A model generated the notes under the pieces. The model had not been told where the DNA came from. It worked only from the letters and a program-made list of their open reading frames with translations, and made no database searches. This document shows positions 9,272-17,301 of a DNA stretch of 36,121 nucleotides, piece by piece; the first letter of the stretch is position 1, and each line of letters opens with the position of its first letter. Source of the stretch: Alphaproteobacteria bacterium (GTDB lineage Bacteria > Pseudomonadota > Alphaproteobacteria > Sphingomonadales > Sphingomonadaceae); contig JAHJHL010000111.1 of assembly GCA_018823905.1 (NCBI GenBank), positions 1 to 36,121 of the forward strand. The letters run 5' to 3'. Position numbers and translations under genes: made by a program.

Positions 9272-9793
9272 ATGGGAAAATTACGCGAACTTTTGAACGA
9301 TATCGACGGGGGCAATTGCGCCCTGCCGCTGGCGCTGGAAGCGATGGGCGAACGCTGGTCGTTCATGATCCTGCGCGCCGCCTTTAACGGCGTCCATCAT
9401 TTCGAGGAATTTCAGCAGGAACTGAACATCGCGCGCAACATATTGTCGAACCGGCTGTCGCGGCTGGTCGACCATGGCATCATGGCGCGCGAAGTCATGG
9501 CCGAAGACCGCCGCAAGGTGCGGTATCAGCTGACCCAAAAGGGCATCGAATTGCTCCCCGCGATGATTGCGCTGCGCCAATGGGGCGAAAAATGGGGCGC
9601 CGGCGTGCCGTCGACCCCGGTGCTGGTCGATGCGCGTGACGAGCAGCCGATCGGGCCGGTGACGCTGACCGCGCATGATGGCCGCGTGATCGGGTACAAG
9701 GAATTGCTGTGGAAGCACCGCGCCGAACTCCAGCCGCTGGGCCAGGCGCGGGTGCGCGCTGACGGAGCAATGGCGCCGGTGGCCGCCGAATGA
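9272..9793 (+). CDS. HxlR-family winged-helix regulator
   Basis: The 173-residue protein starts at MGKLRELL. A longer frame from 9173 would run through the palindromes and promoter-like bases, so it was rejected. Residues about 10-110 match the HxlR winged helix: LALEAMGERWSFMILRAAFNG, FQQELNIARNILSNRLSRLVDHGI and RRKVRYQLTQKG. A Cys (NCALPL, residue 16) sits near the position used for redox or aldehyde sensing in some HxlR relatives. The C-terminal 60 residues are longer than usual and unassigned. HxlR proteins are dimeric DNA-binding regulators; the targets here are unknown, except that the upstream dyads suggest self-control. The two-component pair follows 65 bases downstream and might be co-transcribed. 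Confidence 0.88.
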   Translation: MGKLRELLNDIDGGNCALPLALEAMGERWSFMILRAAFNGVHHFEEFQQELNIARNILSNRLSRLVDHGIMAREVMAEDRRKVRYQLTQKGIELLPAMIALRQWGEKWGAGVPSTPVLVDARDEQPIGPVTLTAHDGRVIGYKELLWKHRAELQPLGQARVRADGAMAPVAAE

Positions 9794-9811
9794 CCAGCCG
9801 CGCCGGTGTCG

Positions 9812-9829
9812 GCCCGCGCGCGCGCGGGC
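9812..9829. repeat. 18-bp perfect GC palindrome
   Basis: GCCCGCGCG is followed directly by its reverse complement, 19 bases after the HxlR stop. There is no T-run, so intrinsic termination is doubtful. It may be only a product of GC-rich composition. Confidence 0.4.
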
Positions 9830-9858
9830 GCTGAGCCATCGCTACTTTACGGACCCCC

Positions 9859-10983
9859 ATGCCGCTGTTCCGCCTGTCCTCGCCGGGACCCTTTTTCGAC
9901 AACAAGGTCCGCGCGTTCTGGAACCTCCAGCTTCTGGGTTGGGCCGCCTGGCTCGGCCTGCGCGGGGTGTCGGGGCTCGCCAACGGTCAGCCGCTCACCT
10001 TTCTGATCCCGCAGACGATTTCGGCGATCACCGGCTTCTCGCTCTCGCTCATCCTGGCGGTGTGTTACCGCGCGCTGATCAGCCGCCGACCGCTGTTGAT
10101 GTGGGGGGTCAGTTTTGGCCTGTCGGGCATCGCAACCGCGCTGTGGGCGTTTATCGACGCGTGGGTTGCGCAGATCCAGAATCCGAACAGCGAAGCGGGG
10201 TTCACCAGCCTGCTCCTCGGCGCCGTCTATATCGACGCGACGTCGCTCGCGGCCTGGTCGGCGCTCTATTTCGCGATCAACTATTTCCTCCAGCTCGAGG
10301 AACAGAATGATCGCGTCATCCGGCTCGAGGCGCAGGCCGCGTCGGCGCAGCTTGCGATGCTGCGCTACCAGCTCAACCCGCATTTTCTGTTCAACACGCT
10401 GAACAGCATTTCGACGCTCGTGCTGCTCAAGCAGACCGAACCGGCCAATGCGATGCTATCGCGGCTCTCGGCGTTCCTGCGCTACACGCTGGCCAACGAA
10501 CCGACCGCGCAGGTGACGCTGGCGCAGGAGATCGAGACGCTGAAGCTCTATCTCGACATCGAAAAAATGCGCTTCGAGGAGCGATTGCGCCCGCATTTCG
10601 CGATCGATCCGGTCGTCGCGCGCGCCAGACTGCCCTCGCTGCTGCTGCAACCGCTCGTGGAAAATGCGATCAAATATGCGGTGACGCCGCAGGAAGACGG
10701 CGCCGATATCACGATTTCGGCGCAGCTTGCCGGTCAAAATGTTCGGATTACCGTGTCCGACACCGGGGCGGGATTGTCAGCCGACCGTGCGGACCCCACG
10801 ACAGGCCTTGCAACGGAATCGACCGGCGTGGGTTTAGCCAATATCAGGGACCGTCTGGCGCAGGCTTTTGGCGACCAGCACCGGTTCGATGCCCAACGCG
10901 GCGCTGATGGTGGATTCACGGTGATTATCGAGTTTCCGTTTCAGCCCGATGGGCAAATGACGATTGGAACCGAACGGACATGA
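9859..10983 (+). CDS. LytS/YpdA-type sensor histidine kinase
   Basis: The 374-residue protein has about four membrane segments in residues 20-145 and no recognisable periplasmic sensor domain. A short coiled linker (LEEQNDRVIRLEAQ) leads to the His_kinase domain with QLNPHFLFNTLNSIS (phospho-acceptor His175). The ATPase part has the N-box LVENAIKYA and a G-box VGLANIRDRL. This domain type pairs with LytTR regulators, and the next gene is one; the two genes overlap by four bases (ATGA), so they are translated together. The signal is unknown and may be membrane-derived. ATP-dependent phosphotransfer to Asp55 of the partner is the expected reaction. Confidence 0.93.
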   Translation: MPLFRLSSPGPFFDNKVRAFWNLQLLGWAAWLGLRGVSGLANGQPLTFLIPQTISAITGFSLSLILAVCYRALISRRPLLMWGVSFGLSGIATALWAFIDAWVAQIQNPNSEAGFTSLLLGAVYIDATSLAAWSALYFAINYFLQLEEQNDRVIRLEAQAASAQLAMLRYQLNPHFLFNTLNSISTLVLLKQTEPANAMLSRLSAFLRYTLANEPTAQVTLAQEIETLKLYLDIEKMRFEERLRPHFAIDPVVARARLPSLLLQPLVENAIKYAVTPQEDGADITISAQLAGQNVRITVSDTGAGLSADRADPTTGLATESTGVGLANIRDRLAQAFGDQHRFDAQRGADGGFTVIIEFPFQPDGQMTIGTERT

Positions 10984-11786
10984 CGATCAGAACCATCCTG
11001 GTGGATGATGAAAAACTGGCCACCCAAGGCCTGCAACTGCGGCTGGAACCGCATGCCGATGTCGAAATCGTCGACACCGCGCAAAATGGCCGCGAGGCGA
11101 TCCGCAAGATCAAGACCCACAAGCCCGACCTGGTGTTCCTCGACATCCAGATGCCGGGCTTCGACGGTTTTTCGGTGATTCAGGGGTTGATGGAGGTCGA
11201 ACCGCCGTTGGTTGTGTTCGTCACCGCCTATTCGGACCACGCAATCCGCGCCTTCGAGGCGCAGGCGGTCGATTATCTGGTCAAACCCGTCGAACCCGAA
11301 CGGCTCGCCGACGCGCTCGACCGCGTGCGCCAGCGCCTCACCGAAAAGCGCGGCGTGGCCGAGGTCGAGCGGCTGAAAAATGTGCTCGCCGAGGTCGCCC
11401 CTGATGCGGTCGACGATTATGACGCCGAAACGCAGCCCGACGCGCACGCCGCCGATCGCTATGAAAAGATGATCAACATCAAGGATCGCGGTCAGATTTT
11501 CCGGGTTGATGTCGACAGCATCGAGCGCATCGACGCCGCGGGCGATTATATGTGCATCTATACCGCCGATAACAGTCTGATCCTGCGCGAGACGATGAAG
11601 GATCTGGAAAAGCGTCTCGACCCGCGCAACTTCCAGCGCGTCCATCGCTCGACGATCGTTAACCTGTCACAGGTCAAACAGGTCAAGCCGCACACCAACG
11701 GCGAATGCTTCCTCGTGCTCGGATCCGGTGCGCAGGTGAAGGTGAGTCGTAGCTATCGGGATGTGGTGGCAAGGTTCGTGCATTAA
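10980..11786 (+). CDS. LytTR-family response regulator
   Basis: The 268-residue protein has a receiver domain (residues 1-120) with VDDEKLA at the N-terminus, phospho-acceptor Asp55 in FLDIQMPGFDGF and the conserved Lys in YLVKPVEP. A linker of about 40 residues leads to a LytTR DNA-binding domain (about 160-268) with VDSIERIDAAGDYMCIY and NFQRVHRSTIVNLSQV. LytTR proteins bind direct repeats upstream of target genes; no such site is obvious in the window. It is the partner of the overlapping kinase gene. Confidence 0.94.
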   Translation: MTIRTILVDDEKLATQGLQLRLEPHADVEIVDTAQNGREAIRKIKTHKPDLVFLDIQMPGFDGFSVIQGLMEVEPPLVVFVTAYSDHAIRAFEAQAVDYLVKPVEPERLADALDRVRQRLTEKRGVAEVERLKNVLAEVAPDAVDDYDAETQPDAHAADRYEKMINIKDRGQIFRVDVDSIERIDAAGDYMCIYTADNSLILRETMKDLEKRLDPRNFQRVHRSTIVNLSQVKQVKPHTNGECFLVLGSGAQVKVSRSYRDVVARFVH

Positions 11787-11802
11787 GGCCTACAACAAAC
11801 TT

Positions 11803-11885
11803 CGTCGTTGCGAGCGTAGCGAAGCAATCCAGAGCGGTTTACGCCTGCTCTGGATTGCCGCGTCGCTTCGCTCCTCGCAATGACG
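11803..11885. repeat. Long inverted repeat, probable bidirectional terminator
   Basis: Arms 11803-11835 and 11847-11885 are near-complementary. The core, TTGCGAG-GCGAAGC-AATCCAG, belongs to a palindrome seen widely between alphaproteobacterial genes. It fills the gap between the stops of the convergent response regulator and ribA. Confidence 0.75.
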
Positions 11886-11888
11886 AGG

Positions 11889-12953
11889 TTAGAGCTGATG
11901 CCCGGTCCGGTCGCGCTTCGTCGCGAGATATTGCTCGTTAAACTTGTTCGTGGGCAGCGCCAGCGGCAAGCGTTCGACGACCGCAACGCCCTCCATCTCC
12001 AGCCGCGCCACCTTCTCCGGGTTGTTGGTCATCAACCGGATGCGCGGAATATTCAGCAACTCCAGCATCCGCCCGGCAATCGCGAAATCGCGCGCCTCCA
12101 CCGGAAAGCCGAGCCGCAAATTGGCGTCAACCGTATCATAGCCCTGATCCTGCAGCGCATAGGCGCGCAGTTTGTTGACCAGCCCGATCCCGCGCCCTTC
12201 TTGCCGCAGGTACAGCAGCACCCCCCACGGCGCGTCGGCCATCGCGTGCAGCGCGGCGTGGAGTTGCGGCCCGCAATCGCATTTCAGGCTGCCGAGCACG
12301 TCGCCGGTCAGGCACTCGCTGTGCAGGCGCGCCACTGGCGGATTACCGTCGCGCTGGCCGATGACCAGCGCGACATGATCGGAAGCTTCCTCGGGCGAAC
12401 GGAAGGCGATGATTTCGGCACTTTCGCTCGCCGCCACGGGCAGGCGCGCGCGCGCGGCAATCGTCAGACGGGTGGGATCGAGCAATGTCGCAACATCATC
12501 AACCGAGCAGGAGGTTTCGGCTTCACCAACGGCTTCGCGCACAAAAAAGGCCGGAAGCAGGCCCGCGTGGCGCGCCATCGTCATCGCGGCGGCCGCGGCG
12601 GCGTCACCGCCGGTCGCGATGGTACGAAATGGCCCTTTGAGCGGATGGGCGAGATCGAGCGCCGGGTCGGCAATCGCCAGCGCCGCGGTGACCGTGCTGG
12701 CGGCTGAAGTCAGGCGGACCGGACCCGGGGTCGCCGCGACGCGCTGGTTGGTCAGTTTCAGCGTCACCGCGCGTTCGCCGGACAGCAGGACATCGTGACT
12801 GGCGAATTCGGTCAACGCGTCGTCGCGCGCGCTTTCGACCGCGAGCAGGTCGAGTGTGCCGTCCGCACCTTCGACGCGAAAGGGCCAGCCGCGCCGCAGC
12901 GCGTCGATCGCGCGCGCGGCGCGGCGGGCGCCCCTATGGTCGGCGTCGCTCAA
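11889..12953 (-). CDS. ribA: GTP cyclohydrolase II with degenerate N-terminal domain
   Basis: The protein has 354 residues if translation starts at the TTG (12953) that overlaps the xth stop by four bases (TTGA). A longer frame to 13064 lies inside xth and was rejected. The C-terminal half is a complete GCHII: zinc cysteines at 214, 225 and 227 (HSECLTGDVLGSLKCDCG) and the catalytic loop LRQEGRGIGLVNKLRAY. It opens GTP to the first riboflavin intermediate in the cytoplasm. The N-terminal 150 residues sit where bifunctional RibBA proteins carry DHBP synthase, but the acidic RENEGD-type active-site motif is absent, so that activity is not expected. Coupling to xth looks like packing rather than shared function. 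Start confidence is lower than product confidence. Confidence 0.88.
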   Translation of the reverse strand: MSDADHRGARRAARAIDALRRGWPFRVEGADGTLDLLAVESARDDALTEFASHDVLLSGERAVTLKLTNQRVAATPGPVRLTSAASTVTAALAIADPALDLAHPLKGPFRTIATGGDAAAAAAMTMARHAGLLPAFFVREAVGEAETSCSVDDVATLLDPTRLTIAARARLPVAASESAEIIAFRSPEEASDHVALVIGQRDGNPPVARLHSECLTGDVLGSLKCDCGPQLHAALHAMADAPWGVLLYLRQEGRGIGLVNKLRAYALQDQGYDTVDANLRLGFPVEARDFAIAGRMLELLNIPRIRLMTNNPEKVARLEMEGVAVVERLPLALPTNKFNEQYLATKRDRTGHQL

Positions 12954-13744
12954 AAGGCAAATTCCGTCACCAGCGGGATATGATCCGACGGGCGCTCCCA
13001 GCCGCGCGCCGGCTGGACGATGCGGTGCGACACCGCTTTGTCGAGCAGGTCGGGAGTGACCCACATATGGTCAAGGCGGCGGCCGCGGTTCGACGCCTCC
13101 CAATCCTTCGCGCGATAACTCCACCAGGTGTAGAGCGGCGTCGGCGCAGCGATGAAATGGCGACCCAGATCGATCCAGTTCGACGCCGCCTGCAACCGCG
13201 CGAGCGTTTCGACTTCGACCGGCGTGTGGCTGACGACATCGAGCAGCGCCTTGTGGTTCCACACGTCGCATTCGAGCGGCGCAACGTTGAAGTCGCCGGT
13301 GAGCACGGTGGGGGTGCCGTTCAGCGCCCCCGACCATTCGGTCATCCGGCCAAAGAAATCGAGCTTCTGCCCGAATTTCGGGTTGAGATCGCGGTCGGGA
13401 ATGTCGCCGCCCGCGGGGATATAGACATTGTCGAGCCGCACCCCCGCCGGCAAGGTCACCCCGACATGGCGCGCCTCGCCATTCGCCTGCCAGTCATATT
13501 TGCGCACCTCGGTCAGCGGCACCTTGCTGACGATCGCGACGCCGTGGTGCATCCGCTGGCCGTGGGTGACGATGTGGGTGTAGCCCAGCGCGCGGAACAT
13601 CTCCGGGGGGAAGGTGCCGCATTCGACCTTGGTTTCCTGCAGGCACAATATGTCGGGGGTTTCTTCGCGCAGGAATTTTTCGACGATGCCGATGCGGGCG
13701 CGGACGCTGTTGATATTCCACGAAGCGATGCTGGTGCGAGTCAT
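12950..13744 (-). CDS. xth: Exodeoxyribonuclease III
   Basis: The 264-residue protein has the full exonuclease-endonuclease-phosphatase fold. SWNINSVRAR gives Asn10, LCLQETK the metal-binding Glu37, TGDFNVAP Asp151 and Asn153, and RPSDHIPL the catalytic Asp254-His255. It cleaves at abasic sites and removes 3'-blocking groups in base-excision repair. It is monocistronic or leads into ribA through a four-base overlap. Length and motifs match the XthA group closely. Confidence 0.95.
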   Translation of the reverse strand: MTRTSIASWNINSVRARIGIVEKFLREETPDILCLQETKVECGTFPPEMFRALGYTHIVTHGQRMHHGVAIVSKVPLTEVRKYDWQANGEARHVGVTLPAGVRLDNVYIPAGGDIPDRDLNPKFGQKLDFFGRMTEWSGALNGTPTVLTGDFNVAPLECDVWNHKALLDVVSHTPVEVETLARLQAASNWIDLGRHFIAAPTPLYTWWSYRAKDWEASNRGRRLDHMWVTPDLLDKAVSHRIVQPARGWERPSDHIPLVTEFAF

Positions 13745-13816
13745 GCGGTGGCTCTATCGGCGCCGCGCGCGCGGCGCAACGAGGATGCTTGGCATGTGCC
13801 AGCGCGGGGAATCATA

Positions 13817-13849
13817 AACCCCCGTCCCAGGGGCGGTGGAACGGGGGTT
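13817..13849 (-). terminator. Hairpin at 3' end of the 6S-like RNA
   Basis: AACCCCCGT (13817-13825) and ACGGGGGTT (13841-13849) are perfectly complementary around a 15-base loop. On the minus strand the hairpin is followed by TT and then mixed bases, so it is a weak intrinsic terminator. Its upstream arm overlaps the 3' closing strand of the proposed RNA. Confidence 0.45.
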
Positions 13850-13971
13850 CAAGGTCAGCGTTCGTCACGCTCTTGAATGAAGACACCGGGCAATCCGGGT
13901 GGGGCAACAGGGGGAAACCCAAATCCGGGGCCGTGTTGGCGTCTTCGAGAGTTGAAATAGCCCCGCGTCCC
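13838..13971 (-). ncRNA. ssrS: Candidate 6S RNA (ssrS-like) between lolA and xth
   Basis: Read on the minus strand, 13971 to 13838 folds into one long interrupted rod. GGGACG-C-GGGG (13971-13961) pairs with CCCC-CGTTCC (13847-13838). TTCAA pairs with TTGAA, and CTCT (13951-13948) with AGAG (13873-13870). GAAGACGCC pairs with GGTGTCTTC (13887-13879), and the apical arm follows. The 3' strand of the central bubble carries a small hairpin, AGCGT-GACGA-ACGCT (13871-13857). A closing stem, a central bubble with a 3'-side hairpin and an apical arm are the architecture of 6S RNA, which binds the RNA polymerase housekeeping holoenzyme. No protein gene occupies this gap. Ends are approximate; no promoter was found. 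Another structured RNA is the alternative. Confidence 0.55.
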
Positions 13972-13978
13972 TGTCGCC

Positions 13979-14104
13979 AAGCTGAACGAAAATCGGCGGC
14001 GCAGCGCCGATTTTGCAGTTCGTCGATGCTGGGCGACGGTTCGGCGGAAAAAGGCCAGGGCATTTTGCAAGAAAACGCCCCAGCCCGATTTTTTCGTTCA
14101 GCTT
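13979..14104. repeat. Nested inverted repeats downstream of lolA
   Basis: Outer arms: AAGCTGAACGAAAATCGG (13979-13996) and CCGATTTTTTCGTTCAGCTT (14085-14104). An inner perfect stem pairs AAAATCGGCG (13989-13998) with CGCCGATTTT (14005-14014). The left arm can therefore pair with either partner. The gap between lolA and xth (13745-14107) is filled by this structure, a terminator and the 6S-like RNA. Confidence 0.65.
14048..14080 (-). terminator. Rho-independent terminator of lolA
   Basis: On the minus strand, GGGCGTTTT-CTTGC-AAAATGCCC forms a nine-base stem with one G-U pair, followed by TGGCC and five T. It lies 28-60 bases after the lolA stop. Confidence 0.6.
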
Positions 14105-14107
14105 TGG

Positions 14108-14755
14108 TCAGCGACCGCGCTTGTTCGGGCGCGGATCCGTCCAGCGGAATGCCGAATCGGCAACCGCGACGTTGAATTTCTGGTTGCTGAGGTCGATCCG
14201 CGTGCGGTTGTTCTGCGAATCGAGCGCGACCCAACCGCGCAGGCGCAAACCGCCGGGCGCGCCGCCGTCGCGGACGAACACCATGGTGATCGTGCCATAT
14301 TCGGGGCGTTTCGTATCCTTGACCTCAACGCTCAATACATCGTTGCTGCCGGTGGGGACGACCTTGGCATATTTGGTCAGGTCGCGATCGGGATCGAGCA
14401 GCGCGGCAAGCGGTGAATTTTTCACCGGCCAGCGCTGCACCTGCCGCACTTCGTAATCGATCACCGTCAGCGAACTACCGTCGCCGACGATCAGCAGCGG
14501 GACGTCCTTCTGATATTGAAAGCGGATCTTGCCGGGACGTTTCAAGGTCAGCTTGCCCGACAGGCGCTGGCCGTTGCGGTCGGTCTGGACGAAGTCGGCG
14601 GTCATCGACCCGGTCGATTTCAGGTGCGACTGCACCGACGCCAGCGTCGACGATGACGACTGCGCAATCGCGGGAACGCCGATCGCGAGGCCGGCGACGG
14701 CCAATGGCGTCAGCGTCCAGACGGCGAGGCGGGTGAGGGGATTTTTCAGGGTCAT
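14108..14755 (-). CDS. LolA-family outer-membrane lipoprotein carrier protein
   Basis: The protein has 215 residues from the ATG at 14755, chosen because GAGAG lies eight bases upstream and the signal peptide (basic start, hydrophobic core, cleavage near AIAQ) follows; the frame to 14791 adds residues with no role. The mature part matches the LolA fold: SGSMTADFVQTDRNG-type strand, GKLTLKRPGKIRFQY, LLIVGDGSSLTVIDYE and a closing RIDLSNQKFNVAVADSAFRW. LolA-type proteins bind lipoproteins in the periplasm and carry them to the outer membrane. No LolB or LolCDE gene is nearby. ftsK ends 110 bases upstream, the same order often seen in proteobacteria. Confidence 0.88.
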   Translation of the reverse strand: MTLKNPLTRLAVWTLTPLAVAGLAIGVPAIAQSSSSTLASVQSHLKSTGSMTADFVQTDRNGQRLSGKLTLKRPGKIRFQYQKDVPLLIVGDGSSLTVIDYEVRQVQRWPVKNSPLAALLDPDRDLTKYAKVVPTGSNDVLSVEVKDTKRPEYGTITMVFVRDGGAPGGLRLRGWVALDSQNNRTRIDLSNQKFNVAVADSAFRWTDPRPNKRGR

Positions 14756-14865
14756 GGGACTCTCATTCTGTTCTATGTTCGCCCGGCTCATCGCAGACGG
14801 GCATTGAACCCGCCGTGAACCTGCTCGTCAGACGCCGTTCAAACCGCGAGACGGGCAATGGTTCC

Positions 14866-17178
14866 TCACCGCTGCTGCCCATATTGATCGGTCAGCACAT
14901 CGCGGCGGCCGACATGGTTGGGCGGGCTGACCAGCCCTTCCTCCTCCATCCGCTCGATCAGCCGCGCGGCGCTGTTGTACCCGATGCGCAGCTGGCGCTG
15001 CAGCCAGCTGGTCGACGCCTTTTGGCTTTCGACGACGATCTGACACGCCTTGGCATACATGCGGTCCTCGGCGCTGTCGCCGCCGGCGGGGGCGCCTTCC
15101 ATCGCGAAACCGCCATCCTCGGGATCTTCGGTGACGCTCTCGACATAGTCGGGGCGGCCCTGCCCGCGCCAATGGTCGGCGACCGCGCGCACTTCGTCGT
15201 CGGACACGAAGGGGCCATGAATACGCGTGATCTGCTTGCCGCCGGGGACGTAGAGCATGTCGCCCTTGCCGAGCAGCTGTTCGGCGCCCGCCTCACCCAA
15301 GATCGTGCGGCTGTCGATCTTGCTGGTGACGTTGAAGCTGATGCGCGTCGGCAGGTTCGCCTTGATGACGCCGGTGATGACGTCGACCGAGGGTCGCTGC
15401 GTAGCGAGGATCAGGTGGATGCCCGCGGCGCGCGCTTTTTGGGCGAGCCGCTGAATCAGGAATTCGACCTCCTTGCCCGCGGTCATCATAAGATCGGCGA
15501 GTTCGTCGACGACAATCACGATCTGCGGCAGCGGCGCATAGTCGAGCGCCTCTTCCTCATAGATCGGCTGGCCGGTGTCGGGGTCGTAACCGGTCTGGAC
15601 GCGGCGGCCGAGCGACTTGCCCTTGGCCAGCGCGCCGCGCACCTTGTCGTTATAGCTCGCGAGGTTGCGCACCGACAGCGACGACATCATCCGGTAGCGA
15701 TCCTCCATCTGCTCGACCGCCCATTTCAGCGCCCGGATCGCTTTCTTGGGTTCGGTCACCACCGGGGCGAGCAGGTGCGGAATGTCGTCATAGACGCTGA
15801 GTTCCAGCATCTTGGGATCGATCATGATCATCTTCACCTGATCGGGACCAAGGCGATAGAGGAGCGACAGGATCATCGCGTTGAGGCCGACCGACTTACC
15901 CGACCCCGTGGTACCAGCGATCAGCAGGTGCGGCATCGGCGCCAGGTCGGCGATCATCGGGTCGCCGCTGATATTCTTGCCGAGGATAATCGGCAGCGCG
16001 CCGGTCTGATCCTGAAACAAGGCGCTGCCGATGATTTCGTGCAGCACCACCGACTCGCGGTTCGCGTTGGGCAGTTCGATGCCGATGACGGTGCGGCCCG
16101 GAATCGGCGCGATGCGTGCCGACAGCGCCGACATATTGCGCGCGATGTCGTCGGCGAGGTTCGATACGCGGCTCGCCTTCGTGCCCGGCGCAGGTTCGAG
16201 TTCGTACATGGTCACGACGGGGCCGGGGCGAACCGCGGTCACGACGCCCTTGACCTGAAAATCCTCGAGCACCGATTCGAGCAGCCGCGCGTTGCGCTCG
16301 AGTCCCGCCTTGTCGATCTGCCCGGTCGGTCCCGGCGGCGGCGGTGCGAGCAGATCGATCGAGGGCAGCTGGTAATTGGTGAACAGCTCGGTCTGCGGCT
16401 TGGGCCGGGGTTTCGAGGGCGCGGTGCGCTGTGCTGGGTCGGCGATCTCGGGCGGCGCACGGTCGCTCGGCTCGGCGATCGCGCGCGGGCGGACGACGCG
16501 CTCCATCATCGTCGGCGCCTTGGTGCCAGCATCGGCGGCGCGCACCGGCTCGGCGATGCGGCTGCGCTCGGCAGCGGGCAGGCGGAAGCGCGATGCCCAT
16601 CCCTTTTCCAGCCGCAGCGCGCGCCACGCGAGCCACAGCCCGATCGTGACCAGCAGCAGGATGGTTGCGATGCGGATCAGTGCCGCCGCGGGCTCGCCCG
16701 CCGCAGCGAACAGCGGCGTGATCGCGCCGCCGATCAGCAGCGCGATGATCCCACCCCAGCCCGCGGGCATCGGCGCGCTCGTCGCGGGCGCCCACAGCTC
16801 GACGCCTAGCCCCACGAGCAGGATGCCGACGAAGCTATAGGCAAGCTGGCGCGGCCAATAAGGCTGCGGCTCGCCCAGCCACAGCCGCCATGCCAGCAGC
16901 CCGAGCAGCGGCACGAGCAGGGCAATCCCGACCCCGCCGATCGACAGCCCCAGATCGGCAAACCATGCGCCGATACTGCCCATCCAGTTGGCGGCGGTAC
17001 CCGCGGCGGCGGTGTTCAGCGCCGCATCGGTGCTGTCGTAAGTGGCGAGCGCAAGCGCCAGAAACAGAGTGAACAGCCCGAGCGCCGCCGCTGCGCCGAT
17101 CACCAGCGATCGCGCGATGCTCTGGCGAAAAACGGTGCGCCAATCGGCCTTGATCGGTGCGCCCTTGCGGCTGGCCAT
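14866..17178 (-). CDS. ftsK: DNA translocase FtsK
   Basis: The 770-residue protein starts at the ATG at 17178, 11 bases after GGGGA; an in-frame ATG at 17196 is possible. The open frame runs further to 17988 but there lies antisense to ubiH. Four to five membrane helices fill residues 20-190. A short Pro/Arg-rich linker follows, then the motor with Walker A GTTGSGKS (about 422-429) and Walker B IVIVVDELADLMM. A winged-helix gamma domain (last 65 residues, SWLQRQLRIGYNSAARLIERMEEEG) recognises the chromosomal polar sequences. It pumps DNA through the closing septum and activates dimer resolution. The linker is much shorter than in E. coli, as is normal outside enterobacteria. Confidence 0.95.
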   Translation of the reverse strand: MASRKGAPIKADWRTVFRQSIARSLVIGAAAALGLFTLFLALALATYDSTDAALNTAAAGTAANWMGSIGAWFADLGLSIGGVGIALLVPLLGLLAWRLWLGEPQPYWPRQLAYSFVGILLVGLGVELWAPATSAPMPAGWGGIIALLIGGAITPLFAAAGEPAAALIRIATILLLVTIGLWLAWRALRLEKGWASRFRLPAAERSRIAEPVRAADAGTKAPTMMERVVRPRAIAEPSDRAPPEIADPAQRTAPSKPRPKPQTELFTNYQLPSIDLLAPPPPGPTGQIDKAGLERNARLLESVLEDFQVKGVVTAVRPGPVVTMYELEPAPGTKASRVSNLADDIARNMSALSARIAPIPGRTVIGIELPNANRESVVLHEIIGSALFQDQTGALPIILGKNISGDPMIADLAPMPHLLIAGTTGSGKSVGLNAMILSLLYRLGPDQVKMIMIDPKMLELSVYDDIPHLLAPVVTEPKKAIRALKWAVEQMEDRYRMMSSLSVRNLASYNDKVRGALAKGKSLGRRVQTGYDPDTGQPIYEEEALDYAPLPQIVIVVDELADLMMTAGKEVEFLIQRLAQKARAAGIHLILATQRPSVDVITGVIKANLPTRISFNVTSKIDSRTILGEAGAEQLLGKGDMLYVPGGKQITRIHGPFVSDDEVRAVADHWRGQGRPDYVESVTEDPEDGGFAMEGAPAGGDSAEDRMYAKACQIVVESQKASTSWLQRQLRIGYNSAARLIERMEEEGLVSPPNHVGRRDVLTDQYGQQR

Positions 17179-17301
17179 GCTATTTACGGTCCCCATCAAT
17201 GTACCACGGCGATATGCACATGCGCCGGACTCGCCGTCAAGCGCAGGGCAGCGCGCATCCACAGCCTTTCCAAGCCGCGTACCGCGCGCTAGGGCGGTTT
17301 C

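Noticed and set aside
13789..14234. Open frames on both strands between lolA and xth
   Set aside because: They cover the structured RNA and terminator, show no domain and lack good ribosome-binding sites.
14815..16809. 664-residue open frame on the plus strand
   Set aside because: Antisense to ftsK; the Walker and gamma motifs are on the other strand.
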